A DNA stretch of 64,000 nt, from positions 372,001 through 436,000 of the forward strand of contig JALGAS010000012.1 of NCBI GenBank assembly GCA_023078685.1, written 5' to 3'. The stretch is from Neopestalotiopsis rosae. Lineage: Eukaryota; Ascomycota; Sordariomycetes; Amphisphaeriales; Sporocadaceae. The notes beneath the pieces were generated by a model that had not been told where the DNA came from, made no database searches, and was given only the letters and a program-made list of their open reading frames with translations. A program made the position numbers and the translations under genes. Below are positions 45,123-56,540 of this stretch, piece after piece (the stretch's first letter is position 1; every line of letters starts with the position of its first letter).

Positions 45123-47162
45123 GTCGAATAGCAAGTAACTGGAGAAGTGTGTTGCAGAAGTTGGTGATAATGACTTCCAGTAATGTTAAGAAGCAAGGAA
45201 AAGCTACTTTAGAGTCTAGTCCTTGTAAGTCAAACAATGATGGCTGCTCTGTATTCTAGGGAAGACAAAAGGTGAGGACCATGAGCCTATTTATACTCGT
45301 TCAGCTCGGGATGTTCCTTTAGAAATAGAGGACCCTTGCAGATCATGACCACGCAGTGGTTAAAGGCTCAATGTGATAAGATGGTCTGGGTCATAAGCTT
45401 ATCTCACCCGGGACCTGGTTGGCTCATCGTACCTACTTTTACCAGGGAGAGGCAATACATATTGCTAGGAAGGGGTGACGCATCTGCGGCCTCACCATGC
45501 AAAAGCGGAGTTTGAAGCAAACATTTTACGGCAATTGTATTTTCCCGAATACGATTGCATGGTGTTTTTATAGTAATTGTTGCGAATTGAGGTAATTTTT
45601 GTAGGCATGAACAATTTTTGTTTCGATGTCTTTGTGCCTACAGATAAACAAATGTCTTGACCCATACCAACATCAATGCTAAAAGTCGTCTAAACCAGAT
45701 CATGGAAATACATCAGAATTGCTTCATGTTGCGGAATAAACCCGTCATTTGCTATCATCCATTGTAGGGTTGGTCGTCAACATAACGAGATCGGTCCCGA
45801 AAATTTGGGTCAGACCCCTGCAATCGAGTCCCCTAGATATTTTGTATGGATCGTCACCTGTTCCGATGTCAGACACGGGTTATCGCGCCCAGAAAGCGGA
45901 GGCATCTCCGTATACACCTTGAATGCATTGAGATCTTGGTAACCATCACCTTGCATATGCAACATGACTGTTATGAATACAATAGCAAAAGTACGTTGTG
46001 GTGCAAGGGATAAGGCTGGAGCGAAGAGGGGCGAGCAAACATTGACCGGATATCATGCCTAGATCGAGTTGACCAACTGAATCTCGCATGGGTAGACTGC
46101 GTCAAAGGATCTGAACTGTATAATCATGACCTAATCGAAAGGAATAAGCCGACGAAAGTGGCGTGGCAAAGCGGTGATACTTTCGACCGCAATTTTCACT
46201 TGTGACTGAGCCCACGATACCTACACTATATCAGAAGGCCTTTTCCCATGAGTATATTGCCACCTTTGACAACTTGGGACGCTAAATCGGCTATTATGTT
46301 TGTCAAAATCTGGAATTAGTGTCGATAGAAGTTGTCTATTCATAGTTAGTCATTTTAGTAGGTAGTTGACAGCCTGTCACATTGAAGAGCGACAACTAAG
46401 TCGAAACCCGCCAATTTTCTTGCTCTCAAACCATGATATCTCCATAACGGCAAGACGCAAGGTCGTTCTGCATTACCCGACGGGAGACGGAATACTATCG
46501 GCCTGTGGGCATATCTCATTGCTAATTCGTGGTGACTGTGCCGGCTCACCACGTTTTCATGGGCGTATACAAACCCACACACCGAGAAGATTGTTGCGTT
46601 CTGCTATCACTGGATGGTTGGACAAGTGGGCTCTCAACCTTCCCGGTGATAAGGCATGCATAACTTGCTTTCATTCGACCAACAGAACAAACTATTGCCT
46701 GCCGGCTGGTGGCACTGGATCTAGCATGATCTGACGTCTATAGTCTCTGACCGTTATGCCAAGCAACAAACAGCGATTGCCAGTACGCCAGGATGCCAAG
46801 GTTGCCAGGGTATCATCCCACCTCCGCTTTTCTACTTCACACCTTTATCCAGCAAAATCGCCAGGGGTGCACCATTCCCCGAACAGCGGCCGCAATGGGG
46901 CACAGCTGGTATTGTAGTACCAATGCTCCACCAGGGATTCTGCATCATTATCATTGGATAAGATTACCCCAGATATTCCCCGTGTCACCATATAGCCTAC
47001 TAGCTAGATGTAGTCGACGTGGTGCACCCTGACACATCAGCGTCCCCAGCTGAAAGATAGACTGAAACAAGTGATCGCTGGTGAAGGACGAGCTCTTCGC
47101 TTGTCGATTGATCTCATCTTTTCCCCAGATACTCCACGCTTTCTGTACAACTGCTGAACACC
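45123..47162. other. Intergenic, 2 kb between divergent genes
   Basis: Upstream of both the desaturase and the esterase-like gene, so it should carry two promoters. Several 70-120 codon frames near 46.3-47.0 kb show no motif and no intron structure. No repeat was seen. Confidence 0.45.
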
Positions 47163-48278
47163 ATGTCCACCATCTGGGCCAAGCACCCTTTCAAGGCGCT
47201 CTACGCCATCTATATAACCACCGAGACAATCGCACTCTTGCCTTGGCTCCTGCTGCGATACACGCCCCGAGCGGCTCGCCCTTTTCCGTCATGGAGCGTG
47301 AAAATGTGCGTCATCACCGCGTTCCTGCGGCAGCTGCTGCGGTACCAGGGCAAGACGCGCTCAAACGCCATGTCGGCCGTGCAAGCTGATCACAAAAAGA
47401 ACGGAGACCGGTTCTCTCTGGCGCAGCCGGGCGGAACAGAACTGTACGCCGGCGTGCTGACGCCCGGCGCAACGCAGCCCGCGGCCGTGGGCGGTCTGTG
47501 GTACCCTTTCCCCTTGTTCCCGGGGTCGGCGGATATTGAAGACGAGAAGGTCGTGCTGCACTTTCCTGGTGGCGCTTTCGTCATGGGGTTTGGACAGGAT
47601 GAGAATGGACAGAACATTTCGCGTGCAATGTCCAAGTATCTGAATGCGACGCGAACATTCTTGGCACAATATCGCGTCTCTGTCGACGACGCTACGCGTT
47701 TTCCAGCGGCATTACAGGACTGTGTCACATTTTATCACTACATTCTATCTCTGGGAGTCAAGCCGCAAAATATCGTTCTCTCTGGTGACTCGGCCGCAGG
47801 CAACTTGGTCATTGGTCTGCTCAGATATCTAGAGTCGTCGTCGTCCAAGCTGCCTCTGCCTGGTGGCGCTATTGTGTGGTCGCCCTGGACGCACGTCACA
47901 TCGCAGGCCGCGGCCGACCTGGCTGGCTGGCGCAACGAACCCTATGATATCCTACCAGGAAGTCTGCTACAATGGGGCGCAGATGCGTACATGCCCGGGC
48001 CTCAGCCAAGTCCTGAGCAGCTCGAATACATTTCTCCTCTGCACCGACCCTTCAAGACCAGCGTGCCGCTCTTCATTCACGCCTGCGCCGCCGAGGCTCT
48101 CTTTGACGTCGTGGAGGAGTTTGCGGGTGAGATGGCCGAGATCGAATCCAACCGCGTCAAGTTTCACGTCACGGAGCTGGGGCCGCACGATCTCATCATT
48201 GGGTTTGCAGGATTTGGGCTGGAAAACGAAATTGGAAGCGCTATCAAGGATGCTGTCAAATTGTTTGAGCAGAAGTGA
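47163..48278 (+). CDS. Alpha/beta hydrolase-3 (HSL-like esterase/lipase)
   Basis: Single-exon serine hydrolase of 371 residues. A hydrophobic N-terminal segment (IYITTETIALLPWLLLRY) suggests a membrane anchor. The oxyanion-hole motif is HFPGGAF (HGGG-like, about residue 132), the nucleophile elbow is SGDSAAGN (about residue 210), and the catalytic His lies in LGPHDLI near the C-terminus. The acid is probably in the AEALFD segment. These features match the hormone-sensitive-lipase group of esterases that act on short- to medium-chain esters. The substrate is unknown, and neighbours give no pathway hint; the gene downstream is an unrelated secreted protein. Confidence 0.9.
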   Translation: MSTIWAKHPFKALYAIYITTETIALLPWLLLRYTPRAARPFPSWSVKMCVITAFLRQLLRYQGKTRSNAMSAVQADHKKNGDRFSLAQPGGTELYAGVLTPGATQPAAVGGLWYPFPLFPGSADIEDEKVVLHFPGGAFVMGFGQDENGQNISRAMSKYLNATRTFLAQYRVSVDDATRFPAALQDCVTFYHYILSLGVKPQNIVLSGDSAAGNLVIGLLRYLESSSSKLPLPGGAIVWSPWTHVTSQAAADLAGWRNEPYDILPGSLLQWGADAYMPGPQPSPEQLEYISPLHRPFKTSVPLFIHACAAEALFDVVEEFAGEMAEIESNRVKFHVTELGPHDLIIGFAGFGLENEIGSAIKDAVKLFEQK

Positions 48279-48792
48279 AATTTGGAAAGGACAAATTTTC
48301 TAATACTCTTCAAAGCTGTTGCAATTTCAGTTCTGTCATGTTTCTATTCCAAGTATTTGCTTTTATCAAGAATGAATGTGACGCTGCTGATTGAGTAGAG
48401 CGATCAAATCTGCACTCGACAGTAATGCACATGAGCAGGAAAAGATTGGTCAAGGCCACTCTCGTTAACGCACGTGGCAAATCACGCCTTAGCAAAATTG
48501 CGTTGATCTCAGGTATCATATAAAATGAGGCTTCAAATACATATTAGTCGTGAACTCATTGCGCAGTTGACCGTGGAACGTGGGCCGACGTCCCGGGTGG
48601 GAAGACGGAATGTGACGCAGCGAGATCCACTGTTCATATACATCCGTTCCCGAAGCGGCGACGGAGCGAGGCAGATCTGGACGGTCATTTATAAATCTAT
48701 ATCTATAAAAGCCAGGCCCCAAAGCTTATTTGAACCTCAATTCTCGATCTTGTCATGCACAGCTAGGGATTATCGAGAAACACTTGCCAACA
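48279..48792. other. Intergenic, promoter of the Cip1-like gene
   Basis: About 500 bp with no gene-like frame. It includes the 5' leader of the secreted protein gene. Confidence 0.45.
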
Positions 48793-49587
48793 ATGTTCCG
48801 CCAAGCCCTTCTTCTCGCCGTGGGCCTTGCTCAGCTGCCTCTTACCTTGGCTCAGATCACTGCCGACTTTGAGAGCGGTTGGGACCAGACGGCATGGCCG
48901 ATTTACGCCCCAGACTGTAATCAAGGCGGTTCCGTGACTCTAGATAGCACCACGGCTCACGGCGGCAAGAACTCCATCAAGGTTGCCGGCGCCGGCGGTT
49001 ACTGCGGTCACATCTTTTTCGGCACGACAAAGGTGCCCAGCGGCGATGTCTACGTCCGGGCTTATGTGTGAGTGGAATTGCATACAAGATCATTTCAAAT
49101 GCCACCCTGCTCACGATTTCGTCTATACAGCAAGGCCACGACAGCCCTGACCGACTCGCACGTCTCCTTCATCACCATGCCCGACTCGGCCCAGGGCACC
49201 AACAAGCACCTGCGCATCGGGGGCCAGAGCAAGATCCTAATGTACAACCGCGAGTCCGACGACGCGACGCTGCCCGACCTGTCCCCGCAAGGCATCGCCA
49301 CGTCGGCGGCGCTGCCCACGGGCGCCTGGCAGTGCTTCGAGTACCACCTGGGCACCGACGGCACCGTCGAGACGTGGCTCAACGGCAACGCCGTGGCGGG
49401 GCTGACGAGCAAGCCGGGCGTCACCAACCCCAACGCCGCGCAGTGGCAGCGCAGCACCGTCATCCCCAAGATCACCGGCGTCTACTTTGGCTGGGAGTCG
49501 TACGGCGGTGATGTCAATACCTTTTGGTACGACGATATTGCCATTGCCTCGACTCGTGTCGGGTGCGCCAACGCAACTTCTGCATAG
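48793..49587 (+). CDS. cip1: Secreted Cip1-like carbohydrate-active protein
   Basis: Secreted protein of 243 residues from exons 48793-49067 and 49131-49587. The signal peptide is MFRQALLLAVGLAQLPLTLAQ, with cleavage likely after the Ala-Gln. The mature part starts ITADFESGWDQTAWPIYAPDCNQGGSVTLDSTTAHGGKNSIKV, typical of the Cip1 beta-jelly-roll first described in Trichoderma reesei. It continues with TGAWQCFEYHLG and a C-terminal GVYFGWESYGGDVNTFWYDDIAIA. Cip1 is induced on cellulose and is structurally related to polysaccharide lyases acting on glucuronan. No cellulose-binding module is present here. A role in plant or algal cell-wall degradation is inferred. Confidence 0.88.
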
Positions 49588-50162
49588 GTACGGGAATTCA
49601 AGTACATAGCTTCTTTGAAATTCGAGCATGGAATAGATTGATTTGCCTCTTGAAAATGTAGCCAAAGCGTTTAGTGTTTTGAATAGAGCGCTGTAGACTG
49701 TGGCGTTCAATTTAGCCTAAGAGCCACGGAAGGTTACCTTGAAGTGACTCTGTTCGCATGAGATGTTCCGAATTCATGTTAAGCACCAATCGAATCAATC
49801 TGGGACCTGAGATGTGCGGAACATGTGTCTCTATTAGGCAATATTCCCAATAAGCTTTTTTCGTTGATCGTCAAGTCGGTACCAGTCTTCGTAGATGCTA
49901 GTAATAAAATCGAACGGCCAGTGTTTATAGTACCTGCAGCACCTAGTATATAGCTGTATCTGCCAGGTACCTACCTACCTAGACAGCACTGAAAGGACTA
50001 TGAAGGCCTAAACCTCCACCCAGGCTTCGGCTCCCGCCGCTAGAGCCTATAATGATGCTATAACTTGCAATCGACAGAGTTGTGGACATATCCAACATAT
50101 TTCGACTTTTTGTGTGAATACTAGCTTCAGCTTGCAATCACCACTGATTGTCAAAATCGTCG
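49588..50162. other. Intergenic between convergent genes
   Basis: About 570 bp holding two 3' untranslated regions. No frame or repeat is seen. Confidence 0.45.
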
Positions 50163-51074
50163 TCAAATACCTGCAGCAACAGACTTCACAGCTTGGTCGA
50201 TTATCTCCGTCAGCTCAGACGTGTGGCTCAGCATCGGCGAATGCCCACAGTCCATGCTCAACACCTTTGAATCCGCATTCCTATCACGACACAGCGCGCC
50301 GCACATGCGCTGATACTCGGGCGACGGGCCACGGTCCTTTTCGCACACGAGAAAGGTGGCAGGGACAAAGTCGAACGCCTCGTTCGTCATCGCGTACTCT
50401 TGCACCTTGGGAGCCTGGTAAACGGTTCGCGATTCCCAGTATTCTGCCTCGTCATCTGGAAGATCATGGTACAGGAGTTTGGCTGGGGTTTTGATAACAA
50501 AACGGCCATCCGACCCGACATCGTGTTTGTCGTTCGAGGATCCATTAGTCACGCTGAAAATCGATTGCCCTTTGCATAGTATAAAGGCTGCAAAGTTAGA
50601 ACAAGCGGACTGGTGCAGAGCTGGAGTCAGCGGTGATCGACTGCCCCAGACTGAGTGCGCCAGCGGCTCTCGGGAATTCTTACCAACGCCCCCTTCCGCG
50701 CCGCGCATTCGACGATGATCGGCAGCTAGGTCTTGAGTGACGGCCTCGGTACCCACGAGACCACCATAGGAGTGCATGAGCTGCAAGATGTCAGTAAGGA
50801 GGCATGATAGGCTAATATTTTCAAAACGCACCACAAAGACGAATTTCCCTTGATCAACGAGCCGTTGGATCTCGGATCGAACGGCGAGCGCATCGTCTTC
50901 CAGTGACTTTGAGATAAAATCGGGCTTGTCCTGGCCTGTGAGACTGGGCAGCACTGGCTGAACAACTTCGTGCCCGCAATCTCTGAGGGCATCGGCCAGC
51001 TTGTGGTATACGTCTGGCAATTGAAATGATCCTTGAACCAAGACAATGGTGGGTTTTGCGCCGTGTGAAGTCAT
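50163..51074 (-). CDS. Alpha/beta hydrolase-1 family protein
   Basis: Cytosolic serine hydrolase of about 254 residues after splicing. Two introns (50781-50831, 51 nt; 50588-50683, 96 nt) keep frame without stops, so the unspliced reading is 303 codons. Splicing joins FVFV to LMHSYGGLVG, which completes the nucleophile elbow HSYGG, and GGV to AFILCKG. The start TIVLVQGSFQLPDVYHKLADAL has the oxyanion region; the acid is in FLVCEKDRGPS and the His in MDCGHSPMLSH. Similar fungal proteins resemble plant-type methylesterases of the AB hydrolase-1 group; the substrate is unknown. Confidence 0.85.
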   Translation of the reverse strand: MTSHGAKPTIVLVQGSFQLPDVYHKLADALRDCGHEVVQPVLPSLTGQDKPDFISKSLEDDALAVRSEIQRLVDQGKFVFVVRFENISLSCLLTDILQLMHSYGGLVGTEAVTQDLAADHRRMRGAEGGVGKNSREPLAHSVWGSRSPLTPALHQSACSNFAAFILCKGQSIFSVTNGSSNDKHDVGSDGRFVIKTPAKLLYHDLPDDEAEYWESRTVYQAPKVQEYAMTNEAFDFVPATFLVCEKDRGPSPEYQRMCGALCRDRNADSKVLSMDCGHSPMLSHTSELTEIIDQAVKSVAAGI

Positions 51075-51579
51075 GGTGCAGTGCCTGGTTGCTCGTCAAA
51101 AGTTGGCCTCTCAAAATCAACAATTGCCTCTTAGATGAAGGAAGCAGGATAGGGAAACAAAGTGGTAGAAATGTATCATCCGCCTGGATTCATCTGCCGC
51201 ATAAGAACAATGTTGATCGCTGATGACATGGTTTTTGACGAGAGAAATAAGCAGGACCCAAGAGGTAAGAGGTACAGACGAGCACAGCATACGAGACTGC
51301 GTCAACGTGATCTGTCGGCCGCTTTTTGCATAGAGTCCAAGTGGGTATTCTCGGCAAGACAATTACAAAAGATGCACTGGAAAAACTAAGTTTGTGATGG
51401 AAGTCGAATAGTTTTTGTGGAGACAGGTTTGAGGTTGGGATTATATGGGTTGTTATTATGGACCACCAAATATGGGAAACCCCCTCCCCGCACTTTACGC
51501 ACAGAACCTGTCCGCGTCGTCACATTATCGCATCGCGAGGCCTGTCGGATGATGCAAGACGAGTGAGAAATCGACCTTT
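51075..51579. other. Intergenic between divergent genes
   Basis: About 500 bp upstream of the hydrolase (minus) and the HET-domain gene (plus), so it should carry both promoters. It contains no convincing frame. Confidence 0.45.
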
Positions 51580-53709
51580 ATGAAAATGGCCCTTTGCACA
51601 CAATGCGCAAGAATGAATATTGGCGGCTCTGGTTGGAAGCGCCATGAATGGGGACACACTTACTGGGAACTAAAGAACTCGTCAGAGATGCCGGAGTCTG
51701 CTGCCAACGGCTGTAAAGGATGCCAATTCTTTCTTGCTGTGATCAAGCCTCGAGTCATCAGGGCTTACAAATGGTGGGGCAAGACCGAATCATTTGATGA
51801 CTACGTCAAATCAGCCGAGCCTATTCAAATACAAATACAAATCAAGAAACCGAATGAGTACCTTCTCTACTTTGGTCTCGCTCTTGGCAATGTCTATATT
51901 GAGCCATGCGCGGCGAATGGTACGTCCCGTGCGCAGGCTGGACTAAGATGATGTGGCAGATCAACTGATATCCGATCAGAAGCCGGGTATGATTTTCCTA
52001 GCTATGAAGGGCTCAAGAGACCGATACCTCTGGATCCAATCGCCCCTGAGGTGTTCGAACTCGCCCGATTGTGGCTGGACTGCTGTTCGCAGCATGAAGT
52101 TTGCGGAGCTCAAAAGAACACGCCGCTACCCACGAGGCTCATCGAGGTGCCCAGTGATTCCAAACTGCCTCTTCGCATATATACCAGCCAGAAAGAATCG
52201 CGTGGCAAGTATGTGACGCTCAGCCACTGTTGGGGCAGCAAATTACCCTTCATGAGTCAATCTCAGAATATTGAGCAACTGGCTCAAGGGTTTGAGATGG
52301 GTGCTCTTCCACCGTCATTCCAGGACGCTGTGACAATAACTCGAGCTCTCGGATTCACGTACTTGTGGATTGACGCACTCTGCATCATCCAGGACGACCC
52401 AGAGGATTGGGCCCGAGAATCTGCGGCTATGACGCAGGTGTATCATAATGCAACTCTGATGATCGCGGCAAGTGCAGCCTCGGACAGTTCCTATGGCATC
52501 CTCAAGCGGACAGATCTCTTCAGATCACCCACGTTTGGCACTGACAACAGTTTCCTATGGCAGTTACCAACCACAGAGAGGTGTATAGAGGCAGAGGAGC
52601 CTCTTGGACGCAGGGCTTGGGCTTTGCAAGAGGATTTAATGGCGAAAAGGATCCTTTTGTTCAAAGAACAACAAATGATTTGGAGCTGCAGTGCTTGTGT
52701 GTACACAGAGTCCTATGGTACTACTCCAGCCAACCCACCTGACTACACTTGGGTGGGTAACAATCCGCTTACCCGGAGGGACTTTCTCGAACTCATTGGC
52801 CACAAGTCGCCAGATGTAAAACTGATCAATTCGAAGAAGAATCACCTGTACTTTCGCTTGGCACATTGGTACGGATGCCTGGGATCATACGCACATCTCG
52901 AGTTGACATATGCCTCCGACAAGCTTCCAGCTCTCTCGGGACTCGCTAATGGCCTACGAGTCCCCGAACTTGGGCAATATCTCGCAGGGCTCTGGGAAGT
53001 CGACATTTTTCGCGGAATGTGCTGGGAGTATGCTGACAAAAGAGATCACGATGTGGAAGAATATGCATGCTATGTCGCGCCGTCGTGGAGCTATATGCGG
53101 ACGCGAGGAAAAGTGGTAATTCTCGGCCATCTCGACCCAGACCTGCGTGGGGATGAGGCTGAGCCTCTTCCAAACAGCTCTTCGATGAAAAGGTGGAAGT
53201 CGATACGAGAATGGGAACGGAAATGGAGACCACGACTGATTTCTCATCATGTCGAACTCGAAACATCAGATCCTCACGGGAGAATCACGAACTGCTGGAT
53301 TCTGATCCGTGCATACTGTCGCAAGATTATTGTGCATCAACGTCTGTCATTGTCGTCTCAGCGGTGTGGTGATGGTAAAGTGCATATGGACAAAATGCAA
53401 AAAGGTTTGAAGTGGAGATTCGACGCAATCGATGGATTCCACGGTCCATACGTGTGGTCAGGACCGCCAAAGGATTGGGAGCTACCATGGCTGAATTGTG
53501 ATGGTGAAGTGGAGGAGTACATCGCCGTTCAAATTAATCAAGATAAGACAGGTTCGAGTCATGGGCTTGCTTTCGTTTTGCTGATTCTCAGCCCAATCTA
53601 TCAGGATGGTGAGAAGGTTTACAAGCGGGTGGGTATTTTGTGGGTGCCCTTGGATGACGAACAGATATTTCACGAGAAATGGCAAAGCCAGGACTTAAAG
53701 ATAATTTGA
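51580..53709 (+). CDS. HET-domain (heterokaryon incompatibility) protein
   Basis: Protein of about 689 residues. A 60-nt intron (51920-51979, with a CAACTGAT branch-like site) joins exon 1 (EPCAAN) to exon 2 (EAGYDFPSYEGLKRP); exons are 51580-51919 and 51980-53709. The HET domain starts near residue 215 with YVTLSHCWG and LPPSFQDAVTITRALGFTYLWIDALCIIQDD, then DWARESAAMTQVYHNATLMIAASAA; RRAWALQE follows at its end. These are the standard HET blocks. The N-terminal Cys-containing segment (CTQCARMNIGG...CKGCQFF) is a common companion of such proteins. HET proteins can trigger cell death after non-self fusion; no partner gene is recognised here, so a role in incompatibility is inferred only from the domain. 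Confidence 0.9.
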
Positions 53710-54168
53710 ATCGGGTCGTGTTAGTCTGATCCAAATGGGAACAATAGTATCAATCGGTGACCGCCGAGAAATACGACATAGTAGAAGGTGGTCAACAGTA
53801 TTGTAGTGTTAGAGTGTGATGATGATGTTTGCTCGAGGTAAAGCCCTTGCCAAGTCCATCCTCCCACAGACATTGGTAAATAAGGCTGGCTATCTCTCTC
53901 CTTCCTTCCCTTATAGCAACTCAACCAGTCGCGGGTTCCGATGAGTTAAAGTGTCGGGCATCAAGTTTGAAATTAGAACAGGATGCCCACAAACCCAACA
54001 TACAAATTGAGCAGTATCATGTAAGGACAAAGCTGTACATGCTTAATGCATTGATGGATCAGGCAATCAAGTGACAGAGGGGACTGGAGAGTTACACAAG
54101 AACACGTATATATGCATTGATATTAAAAGTGGCGTATGAAGCACGTATCATAGAAGGCGACCGGCAGA
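53710..54168. other. Intergenic between convergent genes
   Basis: About 460 bp of AT-rich 3' sequence. No gene-like frame is present. Confidence 0.45.
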
Positions 54169-55160
54169 TCACCGCAAAAGACCTACAAATGGCAGCCTCA
54201 AACGTCCAGCACCACTCGTAGAAGTGTTTGTAGGCAACGTTGTAGTCGTGCCAGACGCACTCTGGCTGCCAGTCTTGGCTGAGGTGGTCGAGGTGGCTGA
54301 AGTAGTCGCGCTTCCCGTCGCGGTTGCCGTTGAGCTGGTTCCAGTGCTCTCCGCAGAAGTCGAATCAGACGTGGACTCGCTGCCACCAGCGGCAGCGGTC
54401 GCGGACATGGAGCTGCCCCAGGAGTCCGTCTGCGAACTTGAGATATCCCCCGAGCTGATGCAGTCTTGAAGATGGTCCCAGCCTTCCGACCACTGGTTCT
54501 CCCACCACGACGACTTGTAGTCGAGGTTGTAGACCATGAACCAGTAGTTGGCACCGGGGAGAGTGTGCGCATTGTAAAAGAATTGGGCGGCGCACTGGTT
54601 CGTGCAGGTGAAGTCCGAGTCAGCCCACTCGTCGCTGCTGGGGTAGTCTAGATAGCACCACGAGGATCTAATGTCCTAGGATTAGTATATGTAGCTCTGG
54701 GGTGGACATTGATATACACTTACCCAGCTTTAGAACACGCCCATGCGTATTCATACTGGAAGATTTCGCCTACAACGGCCACAGGCACCTGGGGTTTTGG
54801 CCTTTCATTCCCCTCAATCAACGCCCCATCCCCGTCTGCCGTGCACACGCCCATGAGATTTTGTACATAGGCATTGAGCGAGTCTGCACAAGTCGTCGTA
54901 CAGGTACGCTCGAGGTCTGCGGGTCCGGGATTGAAGTTGGGACTGTTGGAGGAGACGAGACCTAGCAGCGTCTCGTCGCAGTCGATGGGAGCGGCGTAGG
55001 CGCTCAGGCAGGCGTCCGAAGTGGTCGACGCCAAGTGGTTGTGCACATAGTACCAGTAATCCTGGACTACAGTATCGAGACTGAAGCTGCACGCCGCGGG
55101 TCGGAGAAGAACGGCCAGGGCCAGAGCCAGGCGCTGAAATCTGGAATTGAAATCTGACAT
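54169..55160 (-). CDS. Secreted cysteine-rich protein with Ser/Thr stalk, probable GPI anchor
   Basis: Predicted cell-surface protein of 311 residues from exons 55160-54724 and 54667-54169. The N-terminus (RFQRLALALAVLLRPAAC) serves as a signal peptide. The ectodomain has about a dozen cysteines (DACLSAYAAPIDCDETLLG, LERTCTTTCADSLNAY, CSKAGSSWCYLDYP, FTCTNQCAAQFFYN) and ends near residue 230. A Ser/Thr-rich stalk of about 65 residues follows, then a short hydrophobic end (LRLPFVGLLR) that could be a GPI attachment signal, though it is brief. I recognise no named family; the CxxxC pairs resemble those of fungal cell-wall and LysM-containing proteins, but no LysM motif is evident. The secreted surface role is inferred. 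Confidence 0.7.
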
Positions 55161-55843
55161 TTTGATGAGCCGTGGGATCTACAAAGATCCAAGAACTACT
55201 CTAGGTCGCGGGGTGCAGCCTTTAATACCTATGCCCTGGCGCGATCAGAAAACAACCTGGACATTTCGCCCGATCTCAAGCCACATTGTTGCCTGGGCTG
55301 CCTAGGATAGACGAAGGAGCCCAATTAGGCCCAAAACAGGTAGTCTGTTTACCTGCGCTCTCCCTTTTCTGGTGTCAACTCATGTCATAAGTATCCACGA
55401 CAATCTTCTGCTATTGGAAATCGACGGCGAAAAAAACAATTGTGTCTAGGACGGTGCCTAGGTGTCTAGTCCATTCTAGTCAAGACGCCGTCGATAGTTA
55501 TGATGGAAGCCATTGTTCGAGTTTTGTCTTTCTACCCACGAGACCCCTGATGAGATCATTTCTCTGAGTGCGATCTTGATGGGAATAATGTTTTCGCTTG
55601 AAGGCTTTGCCGGAAAGTATGATGTCAAATTTCCTATGCCTCGAGCAAGATGATTTTGTAAAGTTTGAAAACACTTCGTCAATGTGAAGGTCACAAAGTG
55701 CCTAATCAACCACTGGACGCGCCCAGCCCCTGACCCAGGGGCCTGGACAAGCTTAATGCGGTGGGCTGAACGGGGCTTCGGGAATTACCAAATAACGCTG
55801 TAAGCTTAAATTAGTGGCATTCAGGTAAGAATAGCGTTATTTA
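55161..55843. other. Intergenic, promoter of the surface protein gene
   Basis: About 680 bp upstream of the secreted cysteine-rich gene, up to the left end of the MITE-like element. No gene-like frame is seen. Confidence 0.45.
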
Positions 55844-55994
55844 TGGTGCACCATTAGTCAAGTCCGCATTTTTAATCTTGGGTACAATTTCGCGAAGTTA
55901 ATATTATTATTTAGAACGAGTTACGATAGTTTTTTATATAATGCTTCTATTTAATTCCATACTATACCGATAAAATCTCCGACCAATTCTTATC

Positions 55995-56014
55995 TAAGCC
56001 GTGCATACGGCTTA
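55995..56014. repeat. Perfect hairpin in left inner inverted block
   Basis: TAAGCCGTGCATACGGCTTA: 8-bp arms around a GCAT loop. A matching copy lies in the right inner block at about 56376-56395. Confidence 0.75.
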
Positions 56015-56078
56015 ATTTTTTGAATTTTATATCGTCGAGAATCCCCGTACAAAAATGGTATCTTTTTGGTTAGTAATG

Positions 56079-56232
56079 GTTGCAGCGCAGTAGTTGCAGC
56101 GCAGTAGTTACAGCGCAGTAGTTGCAGCGCAATAGGTATAGCGCAATAGGTGCAGCGCAATAGGTGTAGCGCAATGGGTGCAGCGCAATAGGTGCAGCGC
56201 AGTGGGTGCAGCGCCATAAATATAGCGTAGTA
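56079..56232. repeat. Tandem array of eleven 14-bp units inside the MITE-like element
   Basis: Eleven head-to-tail 14-nt copies, the first being GTTGCAGCGCAGTA, later drifting to GGTGCAGCGCAATA and finally AATATAGCGTAGTA. The core GCAGCGCA is the best conserved. The array sits between the two inner inverted blocks of the element. The unit is not a multiple of three, so it is not a coding repeat. Confidence 0.85.
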
Positions 56233-56540
56233 GGTAGGTAGTATAATGCTATAAATGCTATAGCACGAATAATTCGGACACCGTAGTATAATATCCGAAT
56301 TTATTTCACGAATTTAAATATAAAAAGACACCATTTTCGTACGCATATTCCCGACGAAATAAAATTCAAAAAATTAAGCCGTATGCACGGCTTAGATAAG
56401 AATTAGTCGGAGATCCTTTAAGTATATTGCATTTGCATTTAAAAGGGCTTTACGAGAAGTTAGTATTTTTGGCTTATATAAGCCAGAGATTTCAAATTTC
56501 AAATTTTTTTGAAAATGCGGACTTGACTAATGTAGCACCT

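Larger units (their letters stand above)
55844..56540. mobile_element. MITE-like inverted-repeat element (about 0.7 kb)
   Basis: The ends are inverted copies: the left starts TGGTGCACCATTAGTCAAGT, the right end read on the minus strand AGGTGCTACATTAGTCAAGT, and the match continues into TCCGCATTTT. TA flanks both sides (55842-55843 and 56541-56542), as expected for a Tc1/mariner-type insertion; a 3-bp TTA duplication is also possible. Inside, a second pair of inverted blocks (about 55975-56043 and 56349-56416) contains the hairpin AAGCCGTGCATACGGCTT. There is no transposase frame, so it would be non-autonomous. The whole segment is AT-rich, apart from the central repeat. Confidence 0.7.
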
